A program made the position numbers and the translations under genes. A stretch of 62,482 nt of DNA from Candidatus Thiodiazotropha sp. (ex Monitilora ramsayi) (GTDB lineage: Bacteria > Pseudomonadota > Gammaproteobacteria > Chromatiales > Chromatiaceae): the NCBI GenBank assembly GCA_025655575.1, contig JAHXIP010000011.1, positions 1-62,482 of the forward strand, in the 5' to 3' direction. Positions 43,729-52,426 of the stretch are shown here, piece by piece. A model generated the notes under the pieces. The model had not been told where the DNA came from and searched no databases. It saw only the letters and a list, made by a program, of their open reading frames with translations. Position 1 is the stretch's first letter. Each line of letters begins with the position of its first letter.

Positions 43729-44628
43729 TTAGAGGGAATCGTGCCTAGCGAGAATAGTGTAGGGTTTACCGTTGTTGTTTTTCATTTCAATATCGACGTT
43801 GATTGCAGATCTTGCGCCACCCTGTGTCATTGCCTCGACGGTGATCCGATAGTGTTTACCTGGCGCTTGTCCAGAACTGTTAAATTCATCAATGTTATCA
43901 ACCTCAGCCAGCTCACTTTCTATCTGACTGAATGCATCTGCAATGCCGCTATCCATGGATGTGCCTTGCTTCAAAAGCGTTGTCAGCGTCTCTGAAGCGA
44001 ACTGGTGGTCCACACTGCTCAGGCCTGAATAGACAGTAACATAGGGTCTCAACTTATCGACACTGTCTCTGTTGAAACCCATAACATAACCGAGCTCATC
44101 CACACTTTCCAGGTTTCTATCCGTGGTGCCGTAGGTAAAACCCGCATTGGCGTAATCGTTGTCCTCAGCGCCCTTCAAACGTTTTAAATCATCACTGTCG
44201 CGCCAATCCTCCAGCGCATCGGATAATTGCTCTCTTTCCTCTTCGCTATCGGATAACATCCTGAAAATATTTAATAAAATCTGCCTGGATGCGCTGTTGA
44301 GGTCAACCAGTCCCGAGGCGTTTCGTATCGCTATACGCAGTGTACCTTGTGCATTTTGTATCTCATAGACCTGGCCATTGAAATGCCACCGCGACTCACT
44401 GTTGCTCACCATCAATTCCATCAGTGCACGACTCAGTCCTGTCTCTGCCATCATTCGAGCCTTCTGACGCTCGATGATATTGCCGGCCATGCGGGTCTCC
44501 ACACGGGAGTGAGTCGCAAAGCTGGCAGCCACAATCGTCAGCAGTACCACCAGCCACAGCACCATGACCATAGCAATACCGCCTTGCCGACCCATGCTGT
44601 TGATGTTGTTGGATACAGACAGCTTCAT
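43729..44628 (-). CDS. gspK: T2SS minor pseudopilin GspK
   Basis: A 299-residue minor pseudopilin, long as is normal for GspK. The N-terminal class III signal GGIAMVMVLWLVVLLTIVAASFATHSR has the cleavage Gly and hydrophobic stalk but lacks the conserved Glu5 of other pseudopilins, a known GspK trait. The large alpha-domain contains GLVDLNSASRQILLNI. It caps the pseudopilus tip with GspI and GspJ. It follows gspJ by five bases. Confidence 0.88.
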   Translation of the reverse strand: MKLSVSNNINSMGRQGGIAMVMVLWLVVLLTIVAASFATHSRVETRMAGNIIERQKARMMAETGLSRALMELMVSNSESRWHFNGQVYEIQNAQGTLRIAIRNASGLVDLNSASRQILLNIFRMLSDSEEEREQLSDALEDWRDSDDLKRLKGAEDNDYANAGFTYGTTDRNLESVDELGYVMGFNRDSVDKLRPYVTVYSGLSSVDHQFASETLTTLLKQGTSMDSGIADAFSQIESELAEVDNIDEFNSSGQAPGKHYRITVEAMTQGGARSAINVDIEMKNNNGKPYTILARHDSL

Positions 44629-44633
44629 TCGGG

Positions 44634-45305
44634 TTATCTCTTCCTGATAGCTGAGTTTTCCAGCCGGACAAAATGAACTTCCTCTGCCACGGCTTCCCGC
44701 CCCCGGGTCAGCTTGATTCTGACGACTTCAGGAAAATTATTCGCTTCACTCTCCCAGTTATCCCACCACTCGGCTTGTTCCAAGTGACTTTTTCTACCGT
44801 AATAGGAGAAATAGAGCCCGCCGGTGTCAGAAATTAAAGTTCTCCGCTGCCCCTCCTGAGGCAATCTGAATTCCAATAAATCCGGCTGATATGGGGTGTA
44901 GTAAAGGATCAATGCCAGCTTATTGTCACTATCCAACTCCTCTTGCAGCAGATATTCAAACAGACCACCGGCACGGAACTGCTGGGGAGCACGTGAGACA
45001 AAATGCAACCGCTTTGGTTCTCCTTCAAAGGCAAGCCTTTTCCCCTTCTGCGTCTGCCAGACCAACGGGGAGAGGGTTTGAAGGGTGCTGTTGATCCGCT
45101 CACTGATCAGCATCTCATCCAATACCGCCTCGCTATCCGCTGTCAGTGCATCCCAGCCCCTGATATTGAGAAACAGTAGTGAAACAGATGAAGTGACAAT
45201 GACAGTCAACAACAGCATGGCCACCATGATTTCAAGCAACGTAAACCCACGCATCCTGTGACTGGGGATCGGTTGTTTATCGGGAAGTGTCGACATCAGG
45301 CTCAT
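44634..45305 (-). CDS. gspJ: T2SS minor pseudopilin GspJ
   Basis: A 223-residue pseudopilin. The prepilin signal is RGFTLLEIMVAMLLLTVIVTSSVSL with the cleavage site after RG and Glu5 in place. The globular part carries beta strands typical of GspJ (LRTLISDTGGLYFSYYGR). Its ATG overlaps the stop of gspI by four bases. Confidence 0.87.
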   Translation of the reverse strand: MSLMSTLPDKQPIPSHRMRGFTLLEIMVAMLLLTVIVTSSVSLLFLNIRGWDALTADSEAVLDEMLISERINSTLQTLSPLVWQTQKGKRLAFEGEPKRLHFVSRAPQQFRAGGLFEYLLQEELDSDNKLALILYYTPYQPDLLEFRLPQEGQRRTLISDTGGLYFSYYGRKSHLEQAEWWDNWESEANNFPEVVRIKLTRGREAVAEEVHFVRLENSAIRKR

Positions 45306-45724
45306 GGTGACGGGTAGATCAGGCTAATCCTGGAAAAAGAGATCTGTCGTCGGGACTCTTCTTCTCCCCAGCTGATCTCTATCTGCTCTTCAACCGGTTC
45401 GGCCTGCAGTGATTGCAAACGATCTTCTGTCCAGCCTGTGTGAGGCTGTCTGACGAATCGCCATTGGAATCCCGCAGAATCGGCACCCTCTTTCACTAGG
45501 CTGAAGGACTGCGCATCAGTACTCATTTCCACCATGCGCGATTGGGCGATCTGCACCGCTTTCAGATACTGCTTGGAGGTATCATGATTGCGTAGCGATG
45601 TTGCATTGATCCTGAGTATCACACTCATGACCATACTGAGAATGACGAATGCGACCAGCACCTCGATCAGAGAGAGCCCACTAACTGCCCCACGTCCCAG
45701 GCTATAGCGTTGCTTGCGGGTCAT
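45302..45724 (-). CDS. gspI: T2SS minor pseudopilin GspI
   Basis: A 140-residue pseudopilin. SGLSLIEVLVAFVILSMVMSVIL is the signal with Glu5, and RNHDTSKQYLKAVQIAQSRM the stalk. The gene overlaps gspH by 23 bases. It forms the tip with GspJ and GspK. Confidence 0.87.
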   Translation of the reverse strand: MTRKQRYSLGRGAVSGLSLIEVLVAFVILSMVMSVILRINATSLRNHDTSKQYLKAVQIAQSRMVEMSTDAQSFSLVKEGADSAGFQWRFVRQPHTGWTEDRLQSLQAEPVEEQIEISWGEEESRRQISFSRISLIYPSP

Positions 45725-46175
45725 TGACCTGTATCTTGCTGGTCAGCCAATCCACCTGGATCTCAAGACGCTTTCTATCGATGCCGAGAAAAATGGTGCC
45801 TCCACTGGAGCTGCCGTCAGGATAGAAGACGAAGCGAGTCGGCATGTTGCCTGTCGGGAATGGCGTAGTCTGATCTAACGAGAGCGACAGGCCGGCTGGC
45901 AGTGCCCTGACCTTGCCGTCATTGACCAGGTCACTTCGGTATTTACCGTTCTCGATGTCGAATTGAATATCCGCCACATTGCCATTGATAATGGCAGCGT
46001 TCTGTATATAGCGAATCTCCTGCACCAGATCTCTGGCAGCCGCTTTCAGCTTGAGTACGGGAAACGCCTTGTGAATCAGTGCCGGCGCAAGAGACAACAA
46101 CAGTGCGGTAATACTCAATACAAGCAGTAGCTCGATGAGTGTAAATCCCGCAGGCATTGTCTCATTCTTCCGCAT
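45702..46175 (-). CDS. gspH: T2SS minor pseudopilin GspH
   Basis: A 157-residue pseudopilin with signal AGFTLIELLLVLSITALLLSLAP (Glu5 present) and a GspH-type beta domain. TAATG overlap with the end of gspG by one base means coupled translation. Confidence 0.87.
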   Translation of the reverse strand: MRKNETMPAGFTLIELLLVLSITALLLSLAPALIHKAFPVLKLKAAARDLVQEIRYIQNAAIINGNVADIQFDIENGKYRSDLVNDGKVRALPAGLSLSLDQTTPFPTGNMPTRFVFYPDGSSSGGTIFLGIDRKRLEIQVDWLTSKIQVNDPQATL

Positions 46176-46597
46176 TACCAGCTCACAATATCCTGATTGT
46201 CGCCATCACCGCCCTCTGCCTTGTCAGCGCCATAGGAGAGGAGATCGTAGGGACCATTATCGCCGGGATAACGATATTCGTACTCATTGCCCCACGGATC
46301 TTTCGGCACCGAACGTTTTTTCAGATAGGGACCGTGCCAGTTTTCAGCGGAAGACGGACGCTCCACCAAGGCCTGCAGTCCTTCACTACTGGTCGGATAG
46401 CGTCCCACTTCCAGGTGGAAGAGATCGAGTCCGGCACCCAGCTCGGAGATCTGCAGTTGAGCCGTATCCGATTTAGCACCGCCCAGATGCCGCAGTACCT
46501 GAGGCCCGACAAGCCCTGCCAAAAGCCCAAGAATCACCAGCACCACCAGGAGTTCAATCAGAGTAAAGCCGGTTATTGCGTGTTTCTGTTTCTTCAT
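46175..46597 (-). CDS. gspG: T2SS major pseudopilin GspG
   Basis: A 140-residue major subunit of the pseudopilus. Signal TGFTLIELLVVLVILGLLAGLVGPQVL with Glu5; the Ca-binding C-terminal domain has YPTSSEGLQALVERPSS, DPWGNEYEYRYPGDNGPYDLLSYGADKAEGG, the hallmark of GspG. Ten bases after gspF. Confidence 0.96.
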   Translation of the reverse strand: MKKQKHAITGFTLIELLVVLVILGLLAGLVGPQVLRHLGGAKSDTAQLQISELGAGLDLFHLEVGRYPTSSEGLQALVERPSSAENWHGPYLKKRSVPKDPWGNEYEYRYPGDNGPYDLLSYGADKAEGGDGDNQDIVSW

Positions 46598-46607
46598 ATT
46601 CCATCCA

Positions 46608-47828
46608 TCAAAGTGCTACAAGTTGGTTAACGCCGAGTATCGCTACCAGAATAGACATCACAACCCCGGCAATGATCAGGCCAAGAACCAGAATCATAAT
46701 GGGCTCGACCAGGCTCAATGCTCTTTTGATCAGGGTTTGTGTCTCCTGATCGATGATATCAGCGGTCTGCATCAGCATGGGTTCCAGCTGGCCCGACTCC
46801 TCACCAATTCGAATCATGTGTAAAGCGAAACTCGGAAACTGAGAATACTCGGCCAGCGGGTCTGCCAGTCTTTGTCCTGATTTCAAGTTGCTGGTCACGT
46901 GATCCATACCATCGGCGATGACGTAGTTGCCGATGGTCTCCTTGACGATGGAGACCGACTTAAGTAACGGGACGCCATTCTCAAGCAAGGTACCGAGTGT
47001 ACGGCAGAATCTGGCGGCCTCCACCTGTTTGATGATATCGCCGATCAGGGGAAGCTTTAGAAAACGGCCATGCCAGCGCTTGGCGGAGGGCCTGCGCCCC
47101 ATCTGCCACTTAAAAAAGAAGATGAGGCCGATTACTGCAAGCGCCATGAGCCATCCATAACTCTGCAAGCCACCTGCCACTGCCATGGTGATTTGGGTAG
47201 AGAGAGGCAACGCCTGTCCCATATCCTGAAAAAGATCGCTGAACTGTGGAATCACGTAGGTCATCAGGATCAGTATGGAGGTCAGCGCCACGAACAGCAG
47301 TATCAACGGATAGATTAGCGCTGATATCAGTGAATCTTTCACCTCTTTGGAACGCTCCAGATGTACGGCCAGTCTTTCCAGCACGCTCTCCAGTGCGCCA
47401 CCGGCTTCACCGGCCCTAACCATCTGAATATAGAAATCACTGAACAATCCATGCTCTTTGGCCAGCGCATCGGCAAATGAGTGTCCACCTTTGAGACTGT
47501 CCCGGATATTGATGAGATGTTCTGTGAGTTGCGCCTCCTCACCCGAGATAGACATCAGTATGGAGAGCGCCCCATCGATAGGTTGACCCGATTTCAGAAG
47601 TGTTGACATCTCCCGGGTAAAAGAGGTGATCTGTTCTAACTTGACCGCTTTCCGACGGGATCTTCGGCCTTTACTCTTTTTGCCTCTCTGTCGGCTCTCT
47701 TCGACCCGTATGGGTACTTGACCCTTGACATGAATCTGACTGACAGCAGCCTCACGGCTGATCGCGTCCAGAACCCCTTCGACGATCTCTCCGTCGTTAC
47801 CGACCGCCTTATAGTAGAAAGCGGCCAT
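46608..47828 (-). CDS. gspF: T2SS inner-membrane platform protein GspF
   Basis: A 406-residue polytopic protein with two T2SSF domains. The first has TREMSTLLKSGQPIDGALSIL (about residues 68-88), the second ARFCRTLGTLLENGVPLLKSVSIV (about 270-293). Helices lie near 165-195, 215-240 and 375-400. It anchors the pseudopilus base in the membrane. It follows gspE by two bases. Confidence 0.96.
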   Translation of the reverse strand: MAAFYYKAVGNDGEIVEGVLDAISREAAVSQIHVKGQVPIRVEESRQRGKKSKGRRSRRKAVKLEQITSFTREMSTLLKSGQPIDGALSILMSISGEEAQLTEHLINIRDSLKGGHSFADALAKEHGLFSDFYIQMVRAGEAGGALESVLERLAVHLERSKEVKDSLISALIYPLILLFVALTSILILMTYVIPQFSDLFQDMGQALPLSTQITMAVAGGLQSYGWLMALAVIGLIFFFKWQMGRRPSAKRWHGRFLKLPLIGDIIKQVEAARFCRTLGTLLENGVPLLKSVSIVKETIGNYVIADGMDHVTSNLKSGQRLADPLAEYSQFPSFALHMIRIGEESGQLEPMLMQTADIIDQETQTLIKRALSLVEPIMILVLGLIIAGVVMSILVAILGVNQLVAL

Positions 47829-47830
47829 GT

Positions 47831-49588
47831 TTAGCTCTCCTGCGTGACCCGAAGCACTTCTTCCAGCGTGGTGATGCCACGAGACACCTTCACCAACCCA
47901 TCCTGATACATAGAGAGCGTACCCTCACGCTTGGCACAGGCGGCCAGGGTATTTTTATCCCGGCCCTGAAGAATGAGCGATTGCATCTCCTCCGACAGTT
48001 CCAACAATTCCAGGATGGCGCTGCGGCCGCTGTAACCACTGCCGCCGCAGGCCTCACAACCGACGGCATGGTAGAAGGTCATCGGGTATTGATTGCCTAT
48101 CCCCTGCTCTCTGAAACGTGCCAATATCTCCACCGGCGGTGTGTAGGACTGTTTGCATTGGGGACAGAGATTTCTCACCAGTCGCTGGGCCAGAATAGCG
48201 TTGACCGTGGAAGTCAGCAGAAAGGGTTCCACACCCATGTCAATAAAGCGGGTAATACTGCCTGCTGCATCATTGGTGTGTAGAGAAGAAAGCACCAAGT
48301 GCCCGGTCAGGGCTGACTGTACGGCAATCTTCGCCGTCTCCTGATCACGGATTTCACCGATCATGATGATATCCGGGTCCTGCCTGACGATTGATCTGAG
48401 GGCATTGGCAAATGTCAGTCCGATACCCGGCTTGACCTGGATCTGATTGACGCCCTCGATATTGTATTCCACCGGATCCTCGACCGTGAGAATCTTCTTT
48501 TCCGGTCGGTTGAGATGGTTCAATGCGGCATACAGGGTGGTGGTCTTACCGCTACCCGTCGGGCCGGTGACCACGACGATACCGTGCGGCTTGTCGAGAA
48601 TCTCCAATAAGCGATGTTCGGTCGGCGTCTCGAAGCCGAGCGTCTTGAAATCCAATGCCTGTTCGTCCCGCTGCAGCAATCTCAGCACCATACTCTCGCC
48701 ATGCAAAGTCGGCACCGTGGAGACACGCAGATCCAGGGTATTGCCACCCACACGAATCTTGAAACGTCCATCCTGCGGCAGCCTGCGCTCGGCAATATTC
48801 AGATTTGCCATGATCTTGATACGGGAAATCAGTGCCGGCGCCATCTGTGCTGAGGGGTGCTCGGTTTCACGCAGCAGGCCATCGACACGATAGCGAATCT
48901 TAAGGATGCTCTCGAAGGGCTCGATATGGATATCTGAGGCTTGGGTCGTCACGGCCCGCTGGATGATCTGATTGACCAGCTTGATGACCGGTGCCTCACT
49001 GGCCAGCTCCTTCAGTTGTTCGACATCATCCTGCAGATGGAGTTGGTGCTCCAATCCCTCTTCGTCATACTCACCGGAACGTTTTCGGGACTCGATCAAC
49101 TGTTCCTGAAGGGCCTCATCTATCTCCGATGCAATACCGATATGGAGTTGAATCTGTTTGCCGGTAATCAGCTCCAGGGCATCGATCACATAGTGATCGG
49201 TGGGATCGACCAGGATCGCATGTACCGCATCCTCTTCATCGGTATAGACGACCACACGATGCTGTTTGAGAAATTTGGCGGAGATGCCCTCTTCCAGGCT
49301 GGCAAATGCCGGATAGGCTTTTTTCTCGATGACCGGGAGGCCATTCAGTTGAGAGAGGGTCTGGGCCAAGTCACGATCAGAAATCAGGCCCAGTTGAAGC
49401 AGAATATGACCGATCGACTCTTCACTCTGCTGGCTATCCTTGAGCCGCAGTGCCCGATCGGCATCGGCAGCGCGTAGCTTTCCGGTCGTAACCAGGGCCA
49501 CACACAGGGGATGCTCGGTGTAAATAACGTTGCTGGCGCTCTCTTCTGTCTCTACGCTGCTCCGAATGTTTGCTTCTAGATCATTCAT
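47831..49588 (-). CDS. gspE: T2SS ATPase GspE
   Basis: A 585-residue cytoplasmic ATPase. An MshEN/N1E-type N-terminal domain (about 25-170) binds GspL. Walker A GPTGSGKTT is at 342-350, the Asp box and Walker B region include IIMIGEIRDQETAKIAVQSALTGH. The tetra-Cys zinc motif CPQCKQSY...GCEACGGSGYSGR (about 480-530) is typical of GspE. It drives pseudopilus assembly. It starts 12 bases after gspD. Confidence 0.97.
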   Translation of the reverse strand: MNDLEANIRSSVETEESASNVIYTEHPLCVALVTTGKLRAADADRALRLKDSQQSEESIGHILLQLGLISDRDLAQTLSQLNGLPVIEKKAYPAFASLEEGISAKFLKQHRVVVYTDEEDAVHAILVDPTDHYVIDALELITGKQIQLHIGIASEIDEALQEQLIESRKRSGEYDEEGLEHQLHLQDDVEQLKELASEAPVIKLVNQIIQRAVTTQASDIHIEPFESILKIRYRVDGLLRETEHPSAQMAPALISRIKIMANLNIAERRLPQDGRFKIRVGGNTLDLRVSTVPTLHGESMVLRLLQRDEQALDFKTLGFETPTEHRLLEILDKPHGIVVVTGPTGSGKTTTLYAALNHLNRPEKKILTVEDPVEYNIEGVNQIQVKPGIGLTFANALRSIVRQDPDIIMIGEIRDQETAKIAVQSALTGHLVLSSLHTNDAAGSITRFIDMGVEPFLLTSTVNAILAQRLVRNLCPQCKQSYTPPVEILARFREQGIGNQYPMTFYHAVGCEACGGSGYSGRSAILELLELSEEMQSLILQGRDKNTLAACAKREGTLSMYQDGLVKVSRGITTLEEVLRVTQES

Positions 49589-49600
49589 ACAACCCTGAAA

Positions 49601-51811
49601 TCATTGGCGGGCAGACCCGCGAAGATTGAATTCCTCCTGGTAAAGCGTAGCCTCTTTGATCTTCTCCCGCAGTTCCTGAGAGATTTCATAGGCCTCCTGA
49701 GGGTTCCTGACGACTTTGGGTGTCAGGGTGACAATAAGTTCAGTTCTACTTATACCCTTGCCTGTGCTGCTGAAAAGGTTACCCACAACCGGAATATGCA
49801 TCAGACCGGGGATGCCACTTTTAGAGTCCGTCTCTGTCTCCCTGATCAACCCACCGAGCACGATGGACTGGCCATCGTGGACCACCACCGTGCTCTCGAT
49901 TGTACGTTGTGAGATTGGGGGATTGCCACCACTGTCGGGCGACACCGCACCCGGGCTACTGACCTCCTGGCTGATCTCCAGGGTGACCATTCCCCCCTCA
50001 TTGATGCGCGGCGTGACCTGCAACAGAGTGCCCGTATCCCTGTACTGCAACTCAGAGACGATAGGGGCATCCGAATCCGTAGTGCTCTGTGACGAACGGG
50101 TGATGATAGGGATCTGATCACCCACCCGGAAAGTGGCTGTCTGGTTGTCGATTACCATGATCTGAGGCGCCGAAAGAAATTTGACCGCCGACTCATCCTC
50201 AAGAACATTAAAAAATGCCTTTAAGTCAGCAGTGTTGTTGAATATCCCAAGAGAAAAGCCGGACCCGCCAATTTGATCCGGCGATCCCAATGGATCACCC
50301 AATGCACCTTGATACGGCCGGCCACCGCCGGTGGTACCTTCAAAGAACCAGCGTACGCCATAGCTCAGATTATCGTTCAACACCACCTCGGCAATCGTCG
50401 CCTCGATCAGCACCTGCTTGGGGGAAATGTCCAGGCGGGCGATTGTCGATTTTATCTTGTTGTAATCCATGGGACTGGCCATGACGAGAATGGCATTGTT
50501 GTCCGGGTCGGCAATAATCGTGGCCGGAATATCCTGTGCCCCCTGATCCGGCTCAGCCGAGGAGTCATACGGCGAAGCCGAAGCCGCAGCAGGCTGGTCT
50601 TTAGCCAAACTCGACTCGCTATCGGCATTGCTGCTGGCGAGGCTGATGCCGGAACTGGTCGGTGATCTCACATTGGATCTCGACAGAGGATCACTCCCAC
50701 CCGCATTGCCGCTCGATGTCGAGGTGGATACTTGGTTGCCGAAAATATTCTGTAGAATGGTGGCGATATTCTCTGCCTTGCCGTTTTTCAAGTGATAGAC
50801 ATAGAGTCTGCGATCCGGCGATTTATCACTGCCCTGATCGAATTGCGTGATCAGCTTTCTCGCCTCGTTGATATATTTCGGCTGCTGGCTGATCACCATC
50901 ACCGCATTCAGCCGCTGAACCGGTATCAAACGAACCAAGCCCGCCAGCGGCGATGTCTCGTCCCCCAAAATATTATTCAACTCGTCGGTGAGGGTCTTCG
51001 CATCAGTAAACTTCAGCGGCATGAGCCCAAAAGACATGCCGCTAAGCCAGTCCACGTCGAACATTTCGACGGTCTGCAACAGATTGCGGATCTTCTGATA
51101 GGAGCCGGAGAGAATCAGTAGATTCCTGCCGTTATCAACCCGGATCTGCTCATTGGCTGTCGAAAAGGACTCGAGTATCTTCTTCATCTCCTTGGCGGAG
51201 ATATATTTCAGCGGCACGATCTGGACGCCCTGCCCCGCTTTCAATTTGCCGGTACTGGTACCGACTGAGGGTGACAGAGAGATATCCTTGAGATCCGCTG
51301 CAGGCAGGATCTTGTAGAGTGAACCATTACGCACCAGCGCTGCACCGTTCATCTGTAAGATAGTCTCGAGAATAGGAAGCACTGCCTCGGATGCAACCGG
51401 ATAGGTGGTGTGGATTGTCACTACGCCCTGGACTTTATCGTCGATCACGTAGTTTTCCCGCAGAATCTCCTCAAAAACGACCTTCACCACCTCTCTCAGA
51501 TCAACACCTTCAAAGTTGAGGGTAATATCCCCCCGGGCGGGTTGCTGAGTGCCAAGTTTTGCCTGCGCCTTCTGATTGAGAAAGACACCTGAGCCTTTCT
51601 TCACAAAATACTCGGGCTCCTTGGTAGCCTCTTGTGAAAGCACCAGTGCTTCCTGGTCATCCACAGCCTCGACGGCTGGCGGTGGCGCTGCGACAAAGCC
51701 CAGTCCTTTTGAACTCTCACTCGGTTTACCACCTTGCTGTGTCGCGCAAGAGGAGACCATGAATGAGAAGACGATAGCCAACCCGGTATTAAACGTTTTA
51801 TTTTTCAGCAT
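49601..51811 (-). CDS. gspD: T2SS secretin GspD
   Basis: A 736-residue outer-membrane secretin. ATG 51811 is chosen because it gives a lipoprotein-type signal ending MVSSC; a TTG at 51850 is open in frame but less likely. N0 (ITLNFEGVDLREVVKVVFEEIL), three N-repeat domains and the secretin domain (SQRTIESTVVVHDGQSIVLGGLIRE) are seen. Between N3 and the secretin lies a long Ser-rich low-complexity insert (about residues 365-440). It is the first gene of the operon; no gspC precedes it. Confidence 0.95.
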   Translation of the reverse strand: MLKNKTFNTGLAIVFSFMVSSCATQQGGKPSESSKGLGFVAAPPPAVEAVDDQEALVLSQEATKEPEYFVKKGSGVFLNQKAQAKLGTQQPARGDITLNFEGVDLREVVKVVFEEILRENYVIDDKVQGVVTIHTTYPVASEAVLPILETILQMNGAALVRNGSLYKILPAADLKDISLSPSVGTSTGKLKAGQGVQIVPLKYISAKEMKKILESFSTANEQIRVDNGRNLLILSGSYQKIRNLLQTVEMFDVDWLSGMSFGLMPLKFTDAKTLTDELNNILGDETSPLAGLVRLIPVQRLNAVMVISQQPKYINEARKLITQFDQGSDKSPDRRLYVYHLKNGKAENIATILQNIFGNQVSTSTSSGNAGGSDPLSRSNVRSPTSSGISLASSNADSESSLAKDQPAAASASPYDSSAEPDQGAQDIPATIIADPDNNAILVMASPMDYNKIKSTIARLDISPKQVLIEATIAEVVLNDNLSYGVRWFFEGTTGGGRPYQGALGDPLGSPDQIGGSGFSLGIFNNTADLKAFFNVLEDESAVKFLSAPQIMVIDNQTATFRVGDQIPIITRSSQSTTDSDAPIVSELQYRDTGTLLQVTPRINEGGMVTLEISQEVSSPGAVSPDSGGNPPISQRTIESTVVVHDGQSIVLGGLIRETETDSKSGIPGLMHIPVVGNLFSSTGKGISRTELIVTLTPKVVRNPQEAYEISQELREKIKEATLYQEEFNLRGSARQ

Positions 51812-52426
51812 TGCCGCATTTCGCTGTTGTTGGCCCGGTCCAGCTATCAAAGCAAGGACGTTTCACAAGTATAGTGGGAAGCTGTGAAATCGAGATGACA
51901 ACTCGCTACCCGCTCATGTTGTTCTGGCCTGACTATATGTAACCCACTGCTCAGTAGCAATTGAAAGATACGGTTGCGAGTGAACACGGGGTTCCCGTAC
52001 CTCTATATCAGCAGAATTGACGTTTTTGTATGATTAACTGGATAGTGTATTTACACATGGGGCGAAATCATACCTTTGATGCATAATAACCCTACCCCCG
52101 GTTCTACTGTCTGTCTCAAGGTTGGCCATAAGTGCCTAATAAGACACTATTCCTTTGAAAATAAAGCGTTTGTTTCCTAGCTACTGTTAAAAATTCCGAC
52201 ACTTCAAGTCGCAGAACCGATGATCCATAATTTCGATTCAGGGTTTTGAACAGCAACGCTGAAAAGCAGCAAAAGGTAGTAGTTTACCTGAGCGACTGGT
52301 AGTAGTAGCCCGCATTACCCGCAGTATAGCTGCATAATATAGTTGAAACTCAGGCTCACCTAATTAAGGTATCTCGACTTCGCAGATGAAGGCATAGCCG
52401 ACAAATCTGCCGTATGACATCAGAAT
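51812..52426. other. Gene-free gap before the subtilase gene
   Basis: About 600 bases. It must carry the divergent start signals of gspD and of the subtilase gene, but no convincing promoter, operator or hairpin is recognisable. Confidence 0.5.
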
